A DNA stretch of 64,000 bases from Parahaliea mediterranea (GCF_017255185.1 NZ_JAFKCZ010000008.1:169714-233713), one strand, 5' to 3'; counted from the stretch's first letter, positions 44,301-52,971 are shown. A program made the numbers and translations. The notes: generated by a model from the sequence alone, not told the origin.

Positions 44301-44518
44301 AGGGCGACGACCAGCGGGTCACTGAGGCCGAATTGCCGCTTGACCTGTTCACGGGCGACGATGGCGGGATCGTCGGGCGACAAAAAGGCGTCGGAGCGAA
44401 CGTCCTTCTCCAGCGCCGGCACGAAAGCGGCGGCCAGCGCCAACACCAGGGCGCCGAGCGCCAGTACCCGCCGGGGCGCCGCCAGCACCCCGTTCAGCAG
44501 GGCGGCCCCCCCTTTCAA
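41366..44518 (-). CDS. RND/MMPL-family transporter fused to a LolA-like domain
   Basis: A 1050-residue fusion. Residues 1-790 form an MMPL-type RND protein with 12 helices and two large periplasmic loops (ALPVILIGIAVADTIHVVSHY and AIAVGLGIDFAIHTLDRL are the paired helix-4-like motifs). After a hydrophobic segment near 800-820 that looks like a former signal peptide ending GAAAAEES, residues 820-1050 form a LolA-like outer-membrane lipoprotein-sorting domain (VSYRKRFEDSLRTVVFYLAP, WLYLPALRKSRRIPAADRG). These are usually two adjacent genes. It probably moves a lipid or lipidated molecule. The start is a TTG at 44518, 33 bases after the prsT stop; GTG 44488 is an alternative. Confidence 0.82.
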   Translation of the reverse strand: MKGGAALLNGVLAAPRRVLALGALVLALAAAFVPALEKDVRSDAFLSPDDPAIVAREQVKRQFGLSDPLVVALDAGQPEAVYSPANLALLADIAEAVKALPNIDRERVFSLATESNIAATPDGLAISPFLDPPPASRAQAEHVRVAVSRFPLYLGSLVAEDGSMALTVVELKNESLAEQSYRQLRQVLLDLPRPPGTTLHLAGEGAISGYMGSYVDQDAQRLIPVAWLIITAVVFLGFRRLGPALYADVIMLFTVVSTVGLMAALGIKFYVISNALPVILIGIAVADTIHVVSHYDELRARATGESHRELVSRAVREMWRPVTITSLTTMAGFAGLALASFMPPFRYFGWFAALGVGLAWLYTLVILPALMVLFTPRAAVERAREGGGQDRRGLAGALSRLGEGTLDSSGRVLLLAGVLVAAGLYAATRLQVDDDPIGVFHRDEPVAVADRLINARMDGTNTLDVVVEAPEAEGLFDPRRLRRIEALQAYIETLPHVGGTVSIVDYLKQMNRALNDDDPAYYRIPDSADSVAQFFLLYAAMSDPADFEEEVDYDYRSANVRVYATAGGYRDTRPLVEGVRDYVARHFGDGDLAASISGRLYINYRWIKGLADSHFGGLLLSLVMVWAVSALLFRSLLAGCLTLVPVVASVLVVYAVMGLAGITLGMGTSMFAAIAVGLGIDFAIHTLDRLRSLGRTHPDDPRRAFVDLYPGTGRALLYNALAVACGFGILVFSKIVSLTTFGWIVMMAIVTSFIASMTLLPALLWRLQPSFLRPDWTPARPGLRWAAVLLTCALAIFLVGGAAAAEESPTADEIVASMNAVGADRSLSRKVRMVLTDSRGKQRDRETVSYRKRFEDSLRTVVFYLAPANVRGTAFLTWDYDAADREDDQWLYLPALRKSRRIPAADRGDYFLGTDLTYEDIKLDGKLAPVDYHFALEGSERDGDYLYYLLRGEPRSEAIAGELGYSRIEVRVDASTWLAVEVAFFDLQGQPLKTLEVTGIVEVDGTWTREGLEVSNHQTGHTTRFEFYDIAFDGGIDDSLFTRQALERGR

Positions 44519-44551
44519 GCGAGGCTCACCGGCCCGCGCCGGAGGCCGGTT

Positions 44552-47338
44552 TTACTGGCCGCCTTGCAGCGAAGCCAACAGGTCGACCGCTTCTTTGCGC
44601 TCGGAAAAGTCGCTGTCACTCCGGGTCAGCTCCTGTAGGATGCGGCGCGCTTTTTCCGTCTGGCCCTGTTTGCTGAACACCACGGCCTGGTGGTAGCGAA
44701 ACGTCCCGTTCTCCGGCTGCGCGGCGACCAGTTCGCGCAGTATTTCCGCGGCTTCGGTGTATTCGCCCGCCGCGGCCAGAACCATGGCCAGGGTATCCTC
44801 CACCTGGGGCTGGCCATTGGTGAGTTCGGAGGCCCGCCTGGCATATTGCAGGGCCCGCGCCGGCTCGGAATCCTTCAACAACCACGCCAGGTTGTTGTTC
44901 GCGACGATGTTGTCCGGATCGCGCTGCAGGTACTGCTCGTATTTGTCGACAGCCGCCTGGTAATCCCCCTCTTCCTGGAAACGCATGGCCAGCATGCCGA
45001 TCGCCCCGGCGTTGTCCTCGCCGGTCGCCGAGGCGGCCCAGGCCTCCAGCAGTTCCCGGGAGGCTTCCCGGTCACCCATGAGATCATACTGGCGCACGAG
45101 GTTGGCCACCCCGACCGTGCTGGGCTGCTGCTCCTGGACGCGCTGCAACAGCGCCAGCGCCCGGGCCTGGTCGCCCTCCTTGCGGGCGATAGCGGCCTTG
45201 AGCTGTAACACCATCGGGTCGTCGGGGGACAGTCGGTCCAGGTTGGACATATACCCCGCAAGGGCGGCCTCGTCACCTTCGGTAAAGGCGATGCGCCCCA
45301 GGGCCAGTTGAATGGCCACGTTCCCCGGCTCGAGTTCCGCGGCGCGCTCAAGGTGCTTCGCGGCTTTGTCCAATTGCCCCTGGCGCTCCTTGACGTAGGC
45401 CGACAATTGCAGGTCTTGAACGGAGGGGGCCGCCGACGCGGTCAACTGCGCCAATGCCGCTTCGGCGTCGGCGTATTCCTCAAGGGCGACGCGCGACATC
45501 GCCCTCGCGCGCAGGACCGGGGGCTCGGCGGCCTGTTCCGGCGGCAAATCGGCCAGCACCACCGCCACCTTCTCGGGCTGCCCGGTGGACAGATAATATT
45601 GCGCCAGCGACAGGCGCGGTTTCAGCGAGCCGGGGTGAGCCTCGACAGCGCGCTGCAACAAACCTTCCATGGCGTCGAATTCGCGGGCGTAACCCTCCAG
45701 GGCCGCCGCCGCAAGCAGCGTGGGCAGCAGGTTTTCATGCACCCCCAGGACGGTTTGGTAGTGGTCCCTGGCGCGGTCGAGTTCGTCCCGCGCGATCGCC
45801 AGCGAGGCCAGTTGATGGTTTGCCCCGGGATGCCCGGGCTCCAGTTCACTGGCCCGCGTGAACGCCTCGGCGGCCAGCTCGGGTTCGCCTATCTGCTTGC
45901 GGACAATCCCCTCCATCACATGGGCGGTCGGGGAATCCGGCTGCCGCTCAACAAAGTCTTGCGCGGCCTCTAGCGCCGCGCCGTTGTCACCGTTACGCAG
46001 ATGGGTAAAAATCAGCACGGCATCCGGCTTGCCGGACTCCGGATCCAGCGCAACGGCGCTCTGTATCAGGTCCACCGCCTCCTCGGAGCGGCCCGCGATG
46101 GCGTAACTGGCGCCGAGTCGCAGCTGGGCCTCGAGGGAATCCGGGTTCAACTCCACAACATGGCTCAGGGTGGCGATGGCTTCCTCGGTGCGCCCCTGGC
46201 TGATCAGCACACTGGCAAGCGCATTCAGCGCGGCGCTATCGTTGGGGAACTGCTCAAGCACATCCCGGGCGTGCTGTTCCGCTTCCATGAAATCGCCCGT
46301 GCTCACCAGCAGCGTGGCCAGCAGCCGACTGGCGACAATGTTGCTGTCGTTGAGCGCGTGGTACTCGCGAACGTAGCCCAGCGCGCGGTCGAGCTCACCC
46401 AGCTGCATATTGGTCATGCCGAGGTAGAGCAGGATCTCCGGGATGTCGAACTTGTCGGGCTCCGCGATGATCAGCGCGCTGTTGGCATCGCGGTAGTTCC
46501 CCTGCTGGAAATAGAGGACACCAAGCGCGTAGTTCACCCGCGTACTTTGCGGCACGGCCTTCTGCAGAATATCCAGATCCTGCTTCGCGGCATCGAAATT
46601 GTTCGCCTGCAGGCGCGCAAAAGCACGATTCAGGCGAAATAGCAGGCTGTTCGGGGAGAGCGACAGGGCTTCGCTGTAATATTCATCGGCCGCCTCGAGG
46701 TTGCCGCGCTGCCATTGCAGGGCGCCGCGCAAGGCCCAGGCCCGCGCATAGTCCGGCGCGTCGGCAACCAGTTGCGCCAACACTTCCAGGGCCTGGTCGC
46801 GATCGCCCTCGGCGGCGAACAAGCTGGCCTGGGTATAGCGCGCGTAGACCGAGCCACTATCCGCGTCCAGCGCCCGCTCCAGGCGCTGCCTGGCAGAGGC
46901 GAAGTCAGAGCGCGCCATATAGGCCTGGGCCTTTGCGGACAGCACATTGGCGCTTGCGGCCTTATCGAGCCTGACCAGGCCCATGGTCAGCACGTCTTCA
47001 AACTTGCCCAGGTCGATCCAGGCCCTGGCCAGGGCCTCCTGCTGCCGGGAATGCTCCGACTCCGACGCCAGTTCACCGGCCTCCAGCAATTCCTTCTCGG
47101 CCGACGGCATATCGCCAATGTCAAAATAGGCCAGCCCCAGCAACAACCTGCCGTGGCTGTTGCCGCGGTCCAGCTTGAGGGCATTTTTCAATTCGATAAT
47201 CGCGGTCGCGTTATCGCCTTGCGCCAGCGCTGACTCGGCGCGCTCCATGTAGGCCTGCGGTGTTTTCTCCTGGCCGCAGCCGGTGAGCAGCAGACAGGCG
47301 GTAACAATGGCGCAGAATTTCATCCGTGTATTTTGCAT
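44552..47338 (-). CDS. prsT: PEP-CTERM system TPR-repeat lipoprotein PrsT
   Basis: A 928-residue lipoprotein made almost wholly of tetratricopeptide repeats (more than 20). It begins with a lipobox LLLTGCG at residues about 17-23, and typical repeat features such as ALAQGDNATAIIELKNALKLD recur throughout. Length and position beside prsK/prsR match PrsT. It probably acts in the periplasm or at the outer membrane as a scaffold for EPS or PEP-CTERM protein assembly. Start choice is uncertain among GTG 47362, ATG 47338 and ATG 47323; none has a clear ribosome site. Confidence 0.9.
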   Translation of the reverse strand: MQNTRMKFCAIVTACLLLTGCGQEKTPQAYMERAESALAQGDNATAIIELKNALKLDRGNSHGRLLLGLAYFDIGDMPSAEKELLEAGELASESEHSRQQEALARAWIDLGKFEDVLTMGLVRLDKAASANVLSAKAQAYMARSDFASARQRLERALDADSGSVYARYTQASLFAAEGDRDQALEVLAQLVADAPDYARAWALRGALQWQRGNLEAADEYYSEALSLSPNSLLFRLNRAFARLQANNFDAAKQDLDILQKAVPQSTRVNYALGVLYFQQGNYRDANSALIIAEPDKFDIPEILLYLGMTNMQLGELDRALGYVREYHALNDSNIVASRLLATLLVSTGDFMEAEQHARDVLEQFPNDSAALNALASVLISQGRTEEAIATLSHVVELNPDSLEAQLRLGASYAIAGRSEEAVDLIQSAVALDPESGKPDAVLIFTHLRNGDNGAALEAAQDFVERQPDSPTAHVMEGIVRKQIGEPELAAEAFTRASELEPGHPGANHQLASLAIARDELDRARDHYQTVLGVHENLLPTLLAAAALEGYAREFDAMEGLLQRAVEAHPGSLKPRLSLAQYYLSTGQPEKVAVVLADLPPEQAAEPPVLRARAMSRVALEEYADAEAALAQLTASAAPSVQDLQLSAYVKERQGQLDKAAKHLERAAELEPGNVAIQLALGRIAFTEGDEAALAGYMSNLDRLSPDDPMVLQLKAAIARKEGDQARALALLQRVQEQQPSTVGVANLVRQYDLMGDREASRELLEAWAASATGEDNAGAIGMLAMRFQEEGDYQAAVDKYEQYLQRDPDNIVANNNLAWLLKDSEPARALQYARRASELTNGQPQVEDTLAMVLAAAGEYTEAAEILRELVAAQPENGTFRYHQAVVFSKQGQTEKARRILQELTRSDSDFSERKEAVDLLASLQGGQ

Positions 47339-47565
47339 GCGAAGACCGTATTGTTCGTTCACCCTTTTAACACCCCAAGTGCTATATTGGATTGATGGTT
47401 AGTGTACACTGGACCAGAACGACTGGCCTAACCACGCGCCGAAAAGCCAATGGCAAGAGCTATAATAGCAGTGAACGCCCACGGTATCGCGATTGTAACT
47501 GTGCCCCGGTTCGCATTACGGGGACGAAGCCACCATGTCGCGGCTAACGCGGAACCCGCCTTGTT

Positions 47566-48636
47566 ATGAGCGCCTGGACGCAAGAGACCGTGGCGCGACT
47601 GGTTCGGTACGCCCAACTTTCCCCTTCCGCCGACAACATGCAACCGTTCTGTTTCCAGTGGGACGGACGCCAGCTGCGAATCGCCTACGACCAGGGCCGG
47701 GTGGCGGGCCATACTTTCGGCCCCGAAGCCCCCGCCACGCTGCTATCCCTGGGCACGACTGTGGAAGCCATCGAACAGGCGACACGGCTGTGGAACCACC
47801 CGGCGACCTTTGCGCCGACATTCCACGACACCCCCGACGGCTTTGAATACGGCGCGCTGCAACTGGAGGGCGAGCTCCCACCCGAAAGCGGCCAGCCCTT
47901 GCCCGACCCCATCCGCCATACCGACCGCGGGCGCTACAGCCGGCGGGAACTACCCTCCGCCCTCGTTCAGCGCCTGCGCGCCGGTGTGCAGGGTGGCTGC
48001 CGAATGGCGGTTCACAGTGATCGCGCGAGCACCCGGGCGATCGCCGCGCTCGTCCAGTCGGCGTCGGAACTGCGCTTCCAAACCCCGGAGCTGCACGCCT
48101 GGCTGATGGACAGCCTGCGTTTTTCAGAGGACGCCGCGGCCCGGGGAGACGGCCTGGATGTTCGCACTCTCGGCCTGCCACCGGGCGGGGCGTTGATGCT
48201 GCGCTGCCTGGGCAACTGGCGACGCATGGCCTTTTTCAATCGCCTGGGAGGGCACCGGGCCATGGCCGGCATCGATGCCGCGCCGGTTGCCAAGGCCCCC
48301 GCCGTAGTGGCGGTAATCGGTCCCGATGACCGGGACGGAGCATTGGACGCGGGCCGATTGCTGTACCGCGGCTGGACCTGGCTCAACGAGGAAGGTGTCG
48401 CGGTACACCCCTACTATGTTGTCAGCGACCAGGTGCAGCGACTGCGCGAGGGCTCCATGCCGCAAGCCCTGCGCGAGCGCGCGCAGCGGCTACAGGCGGA
48501 AACCGCGCGCCAGATGCAACTGGCTCCCGGCGAGCACCTGTATATGCTCCTGCGGGTCGGCTATGCGAAAGCGGCGCCAACACCCTCCCGGCGGCTCCCC
48601 CTGTCACGCGTCTTCGAGGTTCGAGGCGGGGAATAA
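47566..48636 (+). CDS. Nitroreductase-family protein
   Basis: A 356-residue flavoprotein-like protein. The N-terminal SPSADNMQPFCFQW is the FMN-binding start of the nitroreductase fold, and a second half-domain is visible near GLPPGGALMLRCLGN. It is longer than simple nitroreductases (about 200 residues) and resembles the kind found with ThiF-like proteins. It is convergent with the ThiF-like gene, their stops being 17 bases apart. A TATAAT sequence lies about 100 bases upstream but without a good -35. The substrate is unknown; oxidation of a peptide-, thioester- or heterocycle-type intermediate is possible. Confidence 0.78.
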   Translation: MSAWTQETVARLVRYAQLSPSADNMQPFCFQWDGRQLRIAYDQGRVAGHTFGPEAPATLLSLGTTVEAIEQATRLWNHPATFAPTFHDTPDGFEYGALQLEGELPPESGQPLPDPIRHTDRGRYSRRELPSALVQRLRAGVQGGCRMAVHSDRASTRAIAALVQSASELRFQTPELHAWLMDSLRFSEDAAARGDGLDVRTLGLPPGGALMLRCLGNWRRMAFFNRLGGHRAMAGIDAAPVAKAPAVVAVIGPDDRDGALDAGRLLYRGWTWLNEEGVAVHPYYVVSDQVQRLREGSMPQALRERAQRLQAETARQMQLAPGEHLYMLLRVGYAKAAPTPSRRLPLSRVFEVRGGE

Positions 48637-48652
48637 ACCGGGCCCGGTGTCG

Positions 48653-49513
48653 TCACCCCCCCAGGCGGCGCCTGGCAATGGCCAGCAACAGCCGCTGCAG
48701 GGGGTGGCCGTTGCCGCCGGGGCGCCAGGTGCGGGCGAGCTTGTTGCGGTAGGCGTCGAAATGCAGGCCGTGCGGCGCGGCGGGAACCTTGCCCCTTCCG
48801 AGAATCAACTTGAGGGTTTGAGTGGCGGCCACACCCGCGCAAAGCTCGCAGGCCATGGGCGTGGACGGCCCCTCCTGCTGCCCCAGCTTCACCCTAGAGG
48901 GGTCGGCCAGATAGCGCAACTGCAACATCGCGGGGGAAAGCCCCAGCAGGAAGCGTATGGCCTGCTCCGTTGGCGGCTGCCCGGCCAGCTTGAAATAGTC
49001 ATCGAAGCCCATGCCACCCGGCAGAAATGCCAAAAACGCCACGCCCATGCCCAGAGGCGCCGCCGTGATTGCGGGAATCCCGCGGCGCTCGCATTCGTTG
49101 AAAACCGCCCGCCGTATCTCCAGCTCAAAAAAGTCCAGAGAATCGACGTAGACGTCGACGCCATCGAGAAAGTCCGCGAGGTTCGAGGGATTCACGCCCT
49201 GCGGAAACAGCTTGAGGTCCAGCTCGGGATTGATATCCCGGGCCATTTCGGCCATGACCTCCAGCTTCGGCCGCTGTAAATGCGAAACCGTGGCGCCGGC
49301 CTGCCGGTTGAAGTTCGCCAACTCGAAATGATCGAGATCGGCGATATTAAAAGCCCCGACCCCCAGCCTGGCATGAGTCAGCAAGTGGCCGCCCCCCACC
49401 CCGCCCAGTCCGGCAATGGCGATACGGGCGCCTCTCAGGGCGGCCTGTTCGTCCTCGGTAACCCAGCCCAGATTGCGCGCAAAGGCCTCGTGATAGCGAA
49501 AGGAATCAGTCAC
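48653..49513 (-). CDS. ThiF/E1-like adenylyltransferase
   Basis: A 286-residue protein with the E1/MoeB/ThiF fold. It has the nucleotide-binding IAGLGGVGGGHLLTHARLG near residue 32, then DLDHFELANFNRQ near 58 carrying the conserved Asp, Asn and Arg. A Cys pair in MACELCAG may replace the usual zinc site. E1-like proteins adenylate a C-terminal carboxylate. No ubiquitin-like partner is visible nearby. The GTG start overlaps the acyltransferase stop by eight bases, so the two are coupled. Confidence 0.85.
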   Translation of the reverse strand: MTDSFRYHEAFARNLGWVTEDEQAALRGARIAIAGLGGVGGGHLLTHARLGVGAFNIADLDHFELANFNRQAGATVSHLQRPKLEVMAEMARDINPELDLKLFPQGVNPSNLADFLDGVDVYVDSLDFFELEIRRAVFNECERRGIPAITAAPLGMGVAFLAFLPGGMGFDDYFKLAGQPPTEQAIRFLLGLSPAMLQLRYLADPSRVKLGQQEGPSTPMACELCAGVAATQTLKLILGRGKVPAAPHGLHFDAYRNKLARTWRPGGNGHPLQRLLLAIARRRLGG

Positions 49514-50363
49514 AGCAGGGCGCCCTCACACCGGGAAAAGACAACGCGGAAGCGACCCGCTGCCGCCATTCCCGCGCCGCGCGCCGCCCTTGCGGGCGCA
49601 CCCCGGGCGCCCCGGCCACCGCCGGCTTGAACTCGGCGCTGAATTCGTCCTCGATAGCCTGATAGAGCGAGCGCAAATCCGGGAGCATGGAACCCAGGGC
49701 ATCCTCGGTACGGATCATATAGGGGGCCCTTAGGCCGTGATAGTCCACCTCCTGCCCGGCGGGATTGAAATAGATGCCCGAGCGCTTGAGCAGGCGAGGA
49801 AGAAAGGGCTCCATCATGGCGTAGACCACTTCGCGGCCGTCCAGAGCGGCGACCGCGCAGGCGGAGAGGTAGGCGGCGACCGCGACCAGGGAAAAGGTTC
49901 GCGCCTCCCGATGGGAGACATCCAGGGCCGTCAAATGACCGTAGCGCGTGGCGTCCTCGCCCGGGCGGCGACGGAAGCGGCCATCCACCGCGAGGCGGGA
50001 CACTTCGGCCGCCACACTGCGGGAGCGCTCCAGTTCCGCGAGATCACCTGCCGCCACCGCTTCGCGACAGAAGCGCTCCAAGGGCAGGTCGTCGCCCTGA
50101 TTACAATACACCAGGCGCACGCAGCCCGCGGCCAGCCCCGTGCCGCGATGACGCACCAGGCAATGCCATGAGCGATCGTCAAAATCATCGCGCTCCAGCG
50201 CCTGCGGAAAACGGTCCTTGGGCTCGTAGGCGAATTCCTCGCAGTACACGCGATAGCGAACGGCGAAGGTCTCATCCAACTGTGACTGCGAGGTCGCCAG
50301 CTCCACGCCGAAGTAGCGCTGGAAATCCTTCACCAGAGAATCTTTTAGTTCACCCATAGCCAC
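49506..50363 (-). CDS. PEP-CTERM/exosortase system-associated acyltransferase
   Basis: A 285-residue GNAT/autoinducer-synthase-like N-acyltransferase of the type linked to exosortase systems. It has FAVRYRVYCEEFAYEP near residue 33, the AEVSRLAV segment near 118, and a C-terminal PEP-CTERM-type region VYAMMEPFLPRLLKRSG. It may acylate an amine with a fatty acyl group from acyl-ACP or CoA. It is upstream of and coupled to the ThiF-like gene. The start may be GTG 50363 (GAGGG four bases upstream) or ATG 50357. Confidence 0.85.
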   Translation of the reverse strand: MAMGELKDSLVKDFQRYFGVELATSQSQLDETFAVRYRVYCEEFAYEPKDRFPQALERDDFDDRSWHCLVRHRGTGLAAGCVRLVYCNQGDDLPLERFCREAVAAGDLAELERSRSVAAEVSRLAVDGRFRRRPGEDATRYGHLTALDVSHREARTFSLVAVAAYLSACAVAALDGREVVYAMMEPFLPRLLKRSGIYFNPAGQEVDYHGLRAPYMIRTEDALGSMLPDLRSLYQAIEDEFSAEFKPAVAGAPGVRPQGRRAAREWRQRVASALSFPGVRAPCCD

Positions 50364-50414
50364 TTCGCCCTCTGATTATTCAGGTACCGGCACATGGCCA
50401 CGACCTCGACCACC

Positions 50415-50915
50415 TCAGCCTGCGGGCCCGGCATCCCGGCACCATTCATCGAGCACCCCCGCGATCACCGGCTCAAGCTGCCGGTAAAGCGCGCGAAAAC
50501 CCGATTCCGGACCAAAATAAGGGTCGGCCAGATTCACGTCGCCCCCCCCTGGAGCATAGTCCATGAGCCAGCCCAGTCTCGCCGCGAACTCGCCCGGCAG
50601 CTGTTTGCGAAGGCTTTCCATGGTAGCCCTGTCCACCACCAGTATACGCTCGAAGCGCTCGATTCGGACTTTTTTTATGGGCCGAGCCCGGTGCCGGGAA
50701 ATGTCGACACCGCGCTCGGCCATGACCCGCAGGGCTCTTTGGTCCGCGCGCCTGCCGACCGATTGAACGTGCGTCCCCGCCGATGCAACGGTGAATTGGC
50801 GCTGCAGGCCCCGCGCCCGCAGCCCCTGGCGCAGCATCCCCTCGGCCATGGGGGAGCGGCAAAGATTGGCGGCACAGACAACCAGCAACGCGCGCCTGCG
50901 CGGCCACCACCTCAC
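50415..50915 (-). CDS. Low-molecular-weight protein tyrosine phosphatase
   Basis: A 166-residue phosphatase. The P-loop CAANLCRS (Cys-x5-Arg) lies at residues 14-21 and the general-acid Asp lies in LADPYFGPES near 128. Such enzymes (Wzb-like) dephosphorylate BY-kinases that govern polysaccharide export; the kinase at 24454-25476 is the obvious partner. The GTG start overlaps the protease stop (GTGA). Confidence 0.88.
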   Translation of the reverse strand: MRWWPRRRALLVVCAANLCRSPMAEGMLRQGLRARGLQRQFTVASAGTHVQSVGRRADQRALRVMAERGVDISRHRARPIKKVRIERFERILVVDRATMESLRKQLPGEFAARLGWLMDYAPGGGDVNLADPYFGPESGFRALYRQLEPVIAGVLDEWCRDAGPAG

Positions 50916-51763
50916 CTGCGCTCCTCCGCCGGGCCCAGGTCCTGCAACAAGGCCCGCAGATGCTTGACCGGCACCGCGTACCCGACCCCCAGGTTTATGC
51001 TTTCTCCGGCGACATCGGGCAGGCCCACCTTGAGGCTACCCATGAGTACCGCCACCACCGCGGGCTTCGAGGTCAGAAATACCGGGCTACCACTGTGCCC
51101 GGGAAGCGCCAGGGCATCCAGCTGGTAGACGCTGAAGCCGTCGCGAATCGCCCTGAGCTGGGCGGCGCCGAGCTGCTCGCTGCGCGCGACGGGCGTCGCC
51201 AACGGCGTTGTTGCCGCCACAATGCCCCGGTGGGTCACGGGAATCACCCCCGTTGCCACCCCCAGCGGAAAGCCGCTAAACGCGATTTCAGTGCCGGCCG
51301 CAAGCGTGTCGTCGCCCGCGAGGGGCAATGGAGGCACCGGCGTACCCGCAATACGCAGCAGGGCGAGATCGTGCACCGGGTCGGACGCCACCAGTTCCGC
51401 GCTGCGGATTCCCGCGCCCCCCTGCTCCCGGGTGAAGGTGACGAGACGCTCTTCCGGCGGCAAGGCCTGGTCAACCACATGCAGGCTGGTGGCGATCAGG
51501 GTCCCGTCCGCCAAACTGAACCCCGTACCCATGTAACGGCTGGCAAAGGGCACCCCCTGTCCACGGGGGGACGGCCGGACGGTACCCACCGCCACCACGG
51601 AGGCACTGATACTCTGGACAATGTCCGGCAGGCTACCCGGGGATGGCGCGGCCCCGGCGCTTCGGTGCAAGGCCAATAACAGCAGCGCCACGAATAGCGC
51701 CGGATTGAAACGCTTCGGCAATAACAGCGATTGATAACGGTGCGGGAGGTTGTAGTTATGCAT
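50912..51763 (-). CDS. Trypsin-like serine protease, exported
   Basis: A 283-residue exported protease of the DegP/trypsin fold without a PDZ domain. A hydrophobic signal lies at about residues 20-36. The catalytic set is His in ATSLHVVDQ, Asp in PVHDLALLRI and Ser in LPGHSGSPVFL; the latter departs from the usual GNSGGP at two positions. It would act in the periplasm. It is first in a unit with the phosphatase, acyltransferase and ThiF-like genes, so a processing role in that group is possible. Confidence 0.8.
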   Translation of the reverse strand: MHNYNLPHRYQSLLLPKRFNPALFVALLLLALHRSAGAAPSPGSLPDIVQSISASVVAVGTVRPSPRGQGVPFASRYMGTGFSLADGTLIATSLHVVDQALPPEERLVTFTREQGGAGIRSAELVASDPVHDLALLRIAGTPVPPLPLAGDDTLAAGTEIAFSGFPLGVATGVIPVTHRGIVAATTPLATPVARSEQLGAAQLRAIRDGFSVYQLDALALPGHSGSPVFLTSKPAVVAVLMGSLKVGLPDVAGESINLGVGYAVPVKHLRALLQDLGPAEERR

Positions 51764-51856
51764 CTGGCCTAACGCTAGCGCGAATACCTATGCGCGGCAA
51801 GCCCGACGCAAGACAGGAAAGGCAATCCAATTGGCCAGTCCGGCATGAAAACGAAG

Positions 51857-51880
51857 AAAGCCACTGCTGGCAGTGGCTTT
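51857..51880 (-). terminator. Intrinsic terminator after the PEP-CTERM gene
   Basis: A perfect hairpin with 10-base arms (AAAGCCACTG / CAGTGGCTTT) and a four-base loop, followed on the minus strand by CTTCGTTTTC. It lies about 90 bases downstream of the PEP-CTERM gene stop at 51969 and would end its transcript before the protease promoter region. Confidence 0.75.
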
Positions 51881-51968
51881 CCTGGTTGGGGGCCCCGCGG
51901 GACGAAGCCCCCCCTTGCGAACAACCGGGTCGAGAAGCGGACTCCGGGAGAGCCCGCACCCCGCACGG

Positions 51969-52844
51969 TTACCGGCGCGCCCGGCGGCGACCGTAGCCCA
52001 GCCCGAGCAGACCGAGGCCAAACAGCCCCAGCATGGCGGGCTCGGAGATTTCGCGAGCGGTGAGCACGAAGCCGAACTGACCGGTGCTGGACTCACCTTC
52101 CACGGTCTGGAAGCCAACACATTGGCCACCCAGCTCAGGCGCGACCACGTCACAGACCTGGGGCGACAGCGGAGTCAGGCCGGTTTGCTGGATCTCGATG
52201 TTGTAGAGATAGTTGCCAACCTGGAAGGACTGGTTCAGCAGTACCGGGTTCAGGACCACGAAAATGTCGTCGCAGACACTGGTGCTGGGGAAGCCGCAGG
52301 GAGTCGAGTTAGGCGTCTCCACGAACAGGATGTCGAATTCCGGCGTGTCGAGGAACGTCCCCTGGGGCAGCACATTGTCGCCGTCCGGAGCGAGGGTGAA
52401 CCACTCAGTCAGCGCCACGGACACCAACGAGTTCCCGGTGATCGGGAAATTGTTGTGGGTAATGCTGGTGCCGGCCACGAACCCGGATGACCACGTGCCG
52501 TCCCCCTGGTCCACGAGTACGACCTCGCCCTCGCCTTGCGGGCCGACGCCGTCGACGTTCGGCGAACTCAGGTTGGGGTTGTTGATCACCAGGGAACTCT
52601 GGCCTTGACCCGTGCTCGTACCCCAGGAGATCTGGGCATCGCCCTCATTCCCGGGATTGGTCGGGTCAATGTCCACCGGGGTGGCCGGCGTTGGCGCGCC
52701 GCCGCCCTGCAGTACGCCGTTGGTCCAGCCGGCGTTGAGTACCCAGTCCCACGTAATGATCGGGTCGGCCGCCACCGGCCCCGACACACACGCTGCCACT
52801 GCGATCGCCGCGGCCTTGGTTGAAATCCACTTATTTACTTTCAT
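51969..52844 (-). CDS. PEP-CTERM sorting-domain protein, THxN-type
   Basis: A 291-residue secreted exosortase substrate. A signal peptide (ending VAA-DP) precedes a long beta-rich region with ISWGTSTGQGQSSLVIN and ITHNNFPITGNSL, the pattern of the THxN family of PEP-CTERM proteins. The C-terminus has SEPAMLGLFGLGLLGLGYG followed by RRRARR: a sorting motif with SEP in place of PEP, a helix, and a basic tail. ATG 52844 has GGAGG eight bases upstream. A sigma-54 promoter lies at 52972-52987. The protein is expected to be cut by exosortase A and displayed or released; its function is unknown. Confidence 0.87.
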   Translation of the reverse strand: MKVNKWISTKAAAIAVAACVSGPVAADPIITWDWVLNAGWTNGVLQGGGAPTPATPVDIDPTNPGNEGDAQISWGTSTGQGQSSLVINNPNLSSPNVDGVGPQGEGEVVLVDQGDGTWSSGFVAGTSITHNNFPITGNSLVSVALTEWFTLAPDGDNVLPQGTFLDTPEFDILFVETPNSTPCGFPSTSVCDDIFVVLNPVLLNQSFQVGNYLYNIEIQQTGLTPLSPQVCDVVAPELGGQCVGFQTVEGESSTGQFGFVLTAREISEPAMLGLFGLGLLGLGYGRRRARR

Positions 52845-52971
52845 TTTTGAATCCTCCTTCAAAGGAATCAGAGTTGCCTAGTTCCCTGGCGACCCCGGTC
52901 TCGTCTCGAGTGCTCTGGTGTCGGGCCGTCGACCTCTGACACGACGCACATGATCGCCACGAACCGGATAA

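Noticed and set aside
48637-48648. Palindrome ACCGGGCCCGGT between the convergent nitroreductase and ThiF genes
   Set aside because: No loop or T-run, so it does not look like a terminator; GC-rich palindromes are expected by chance here.
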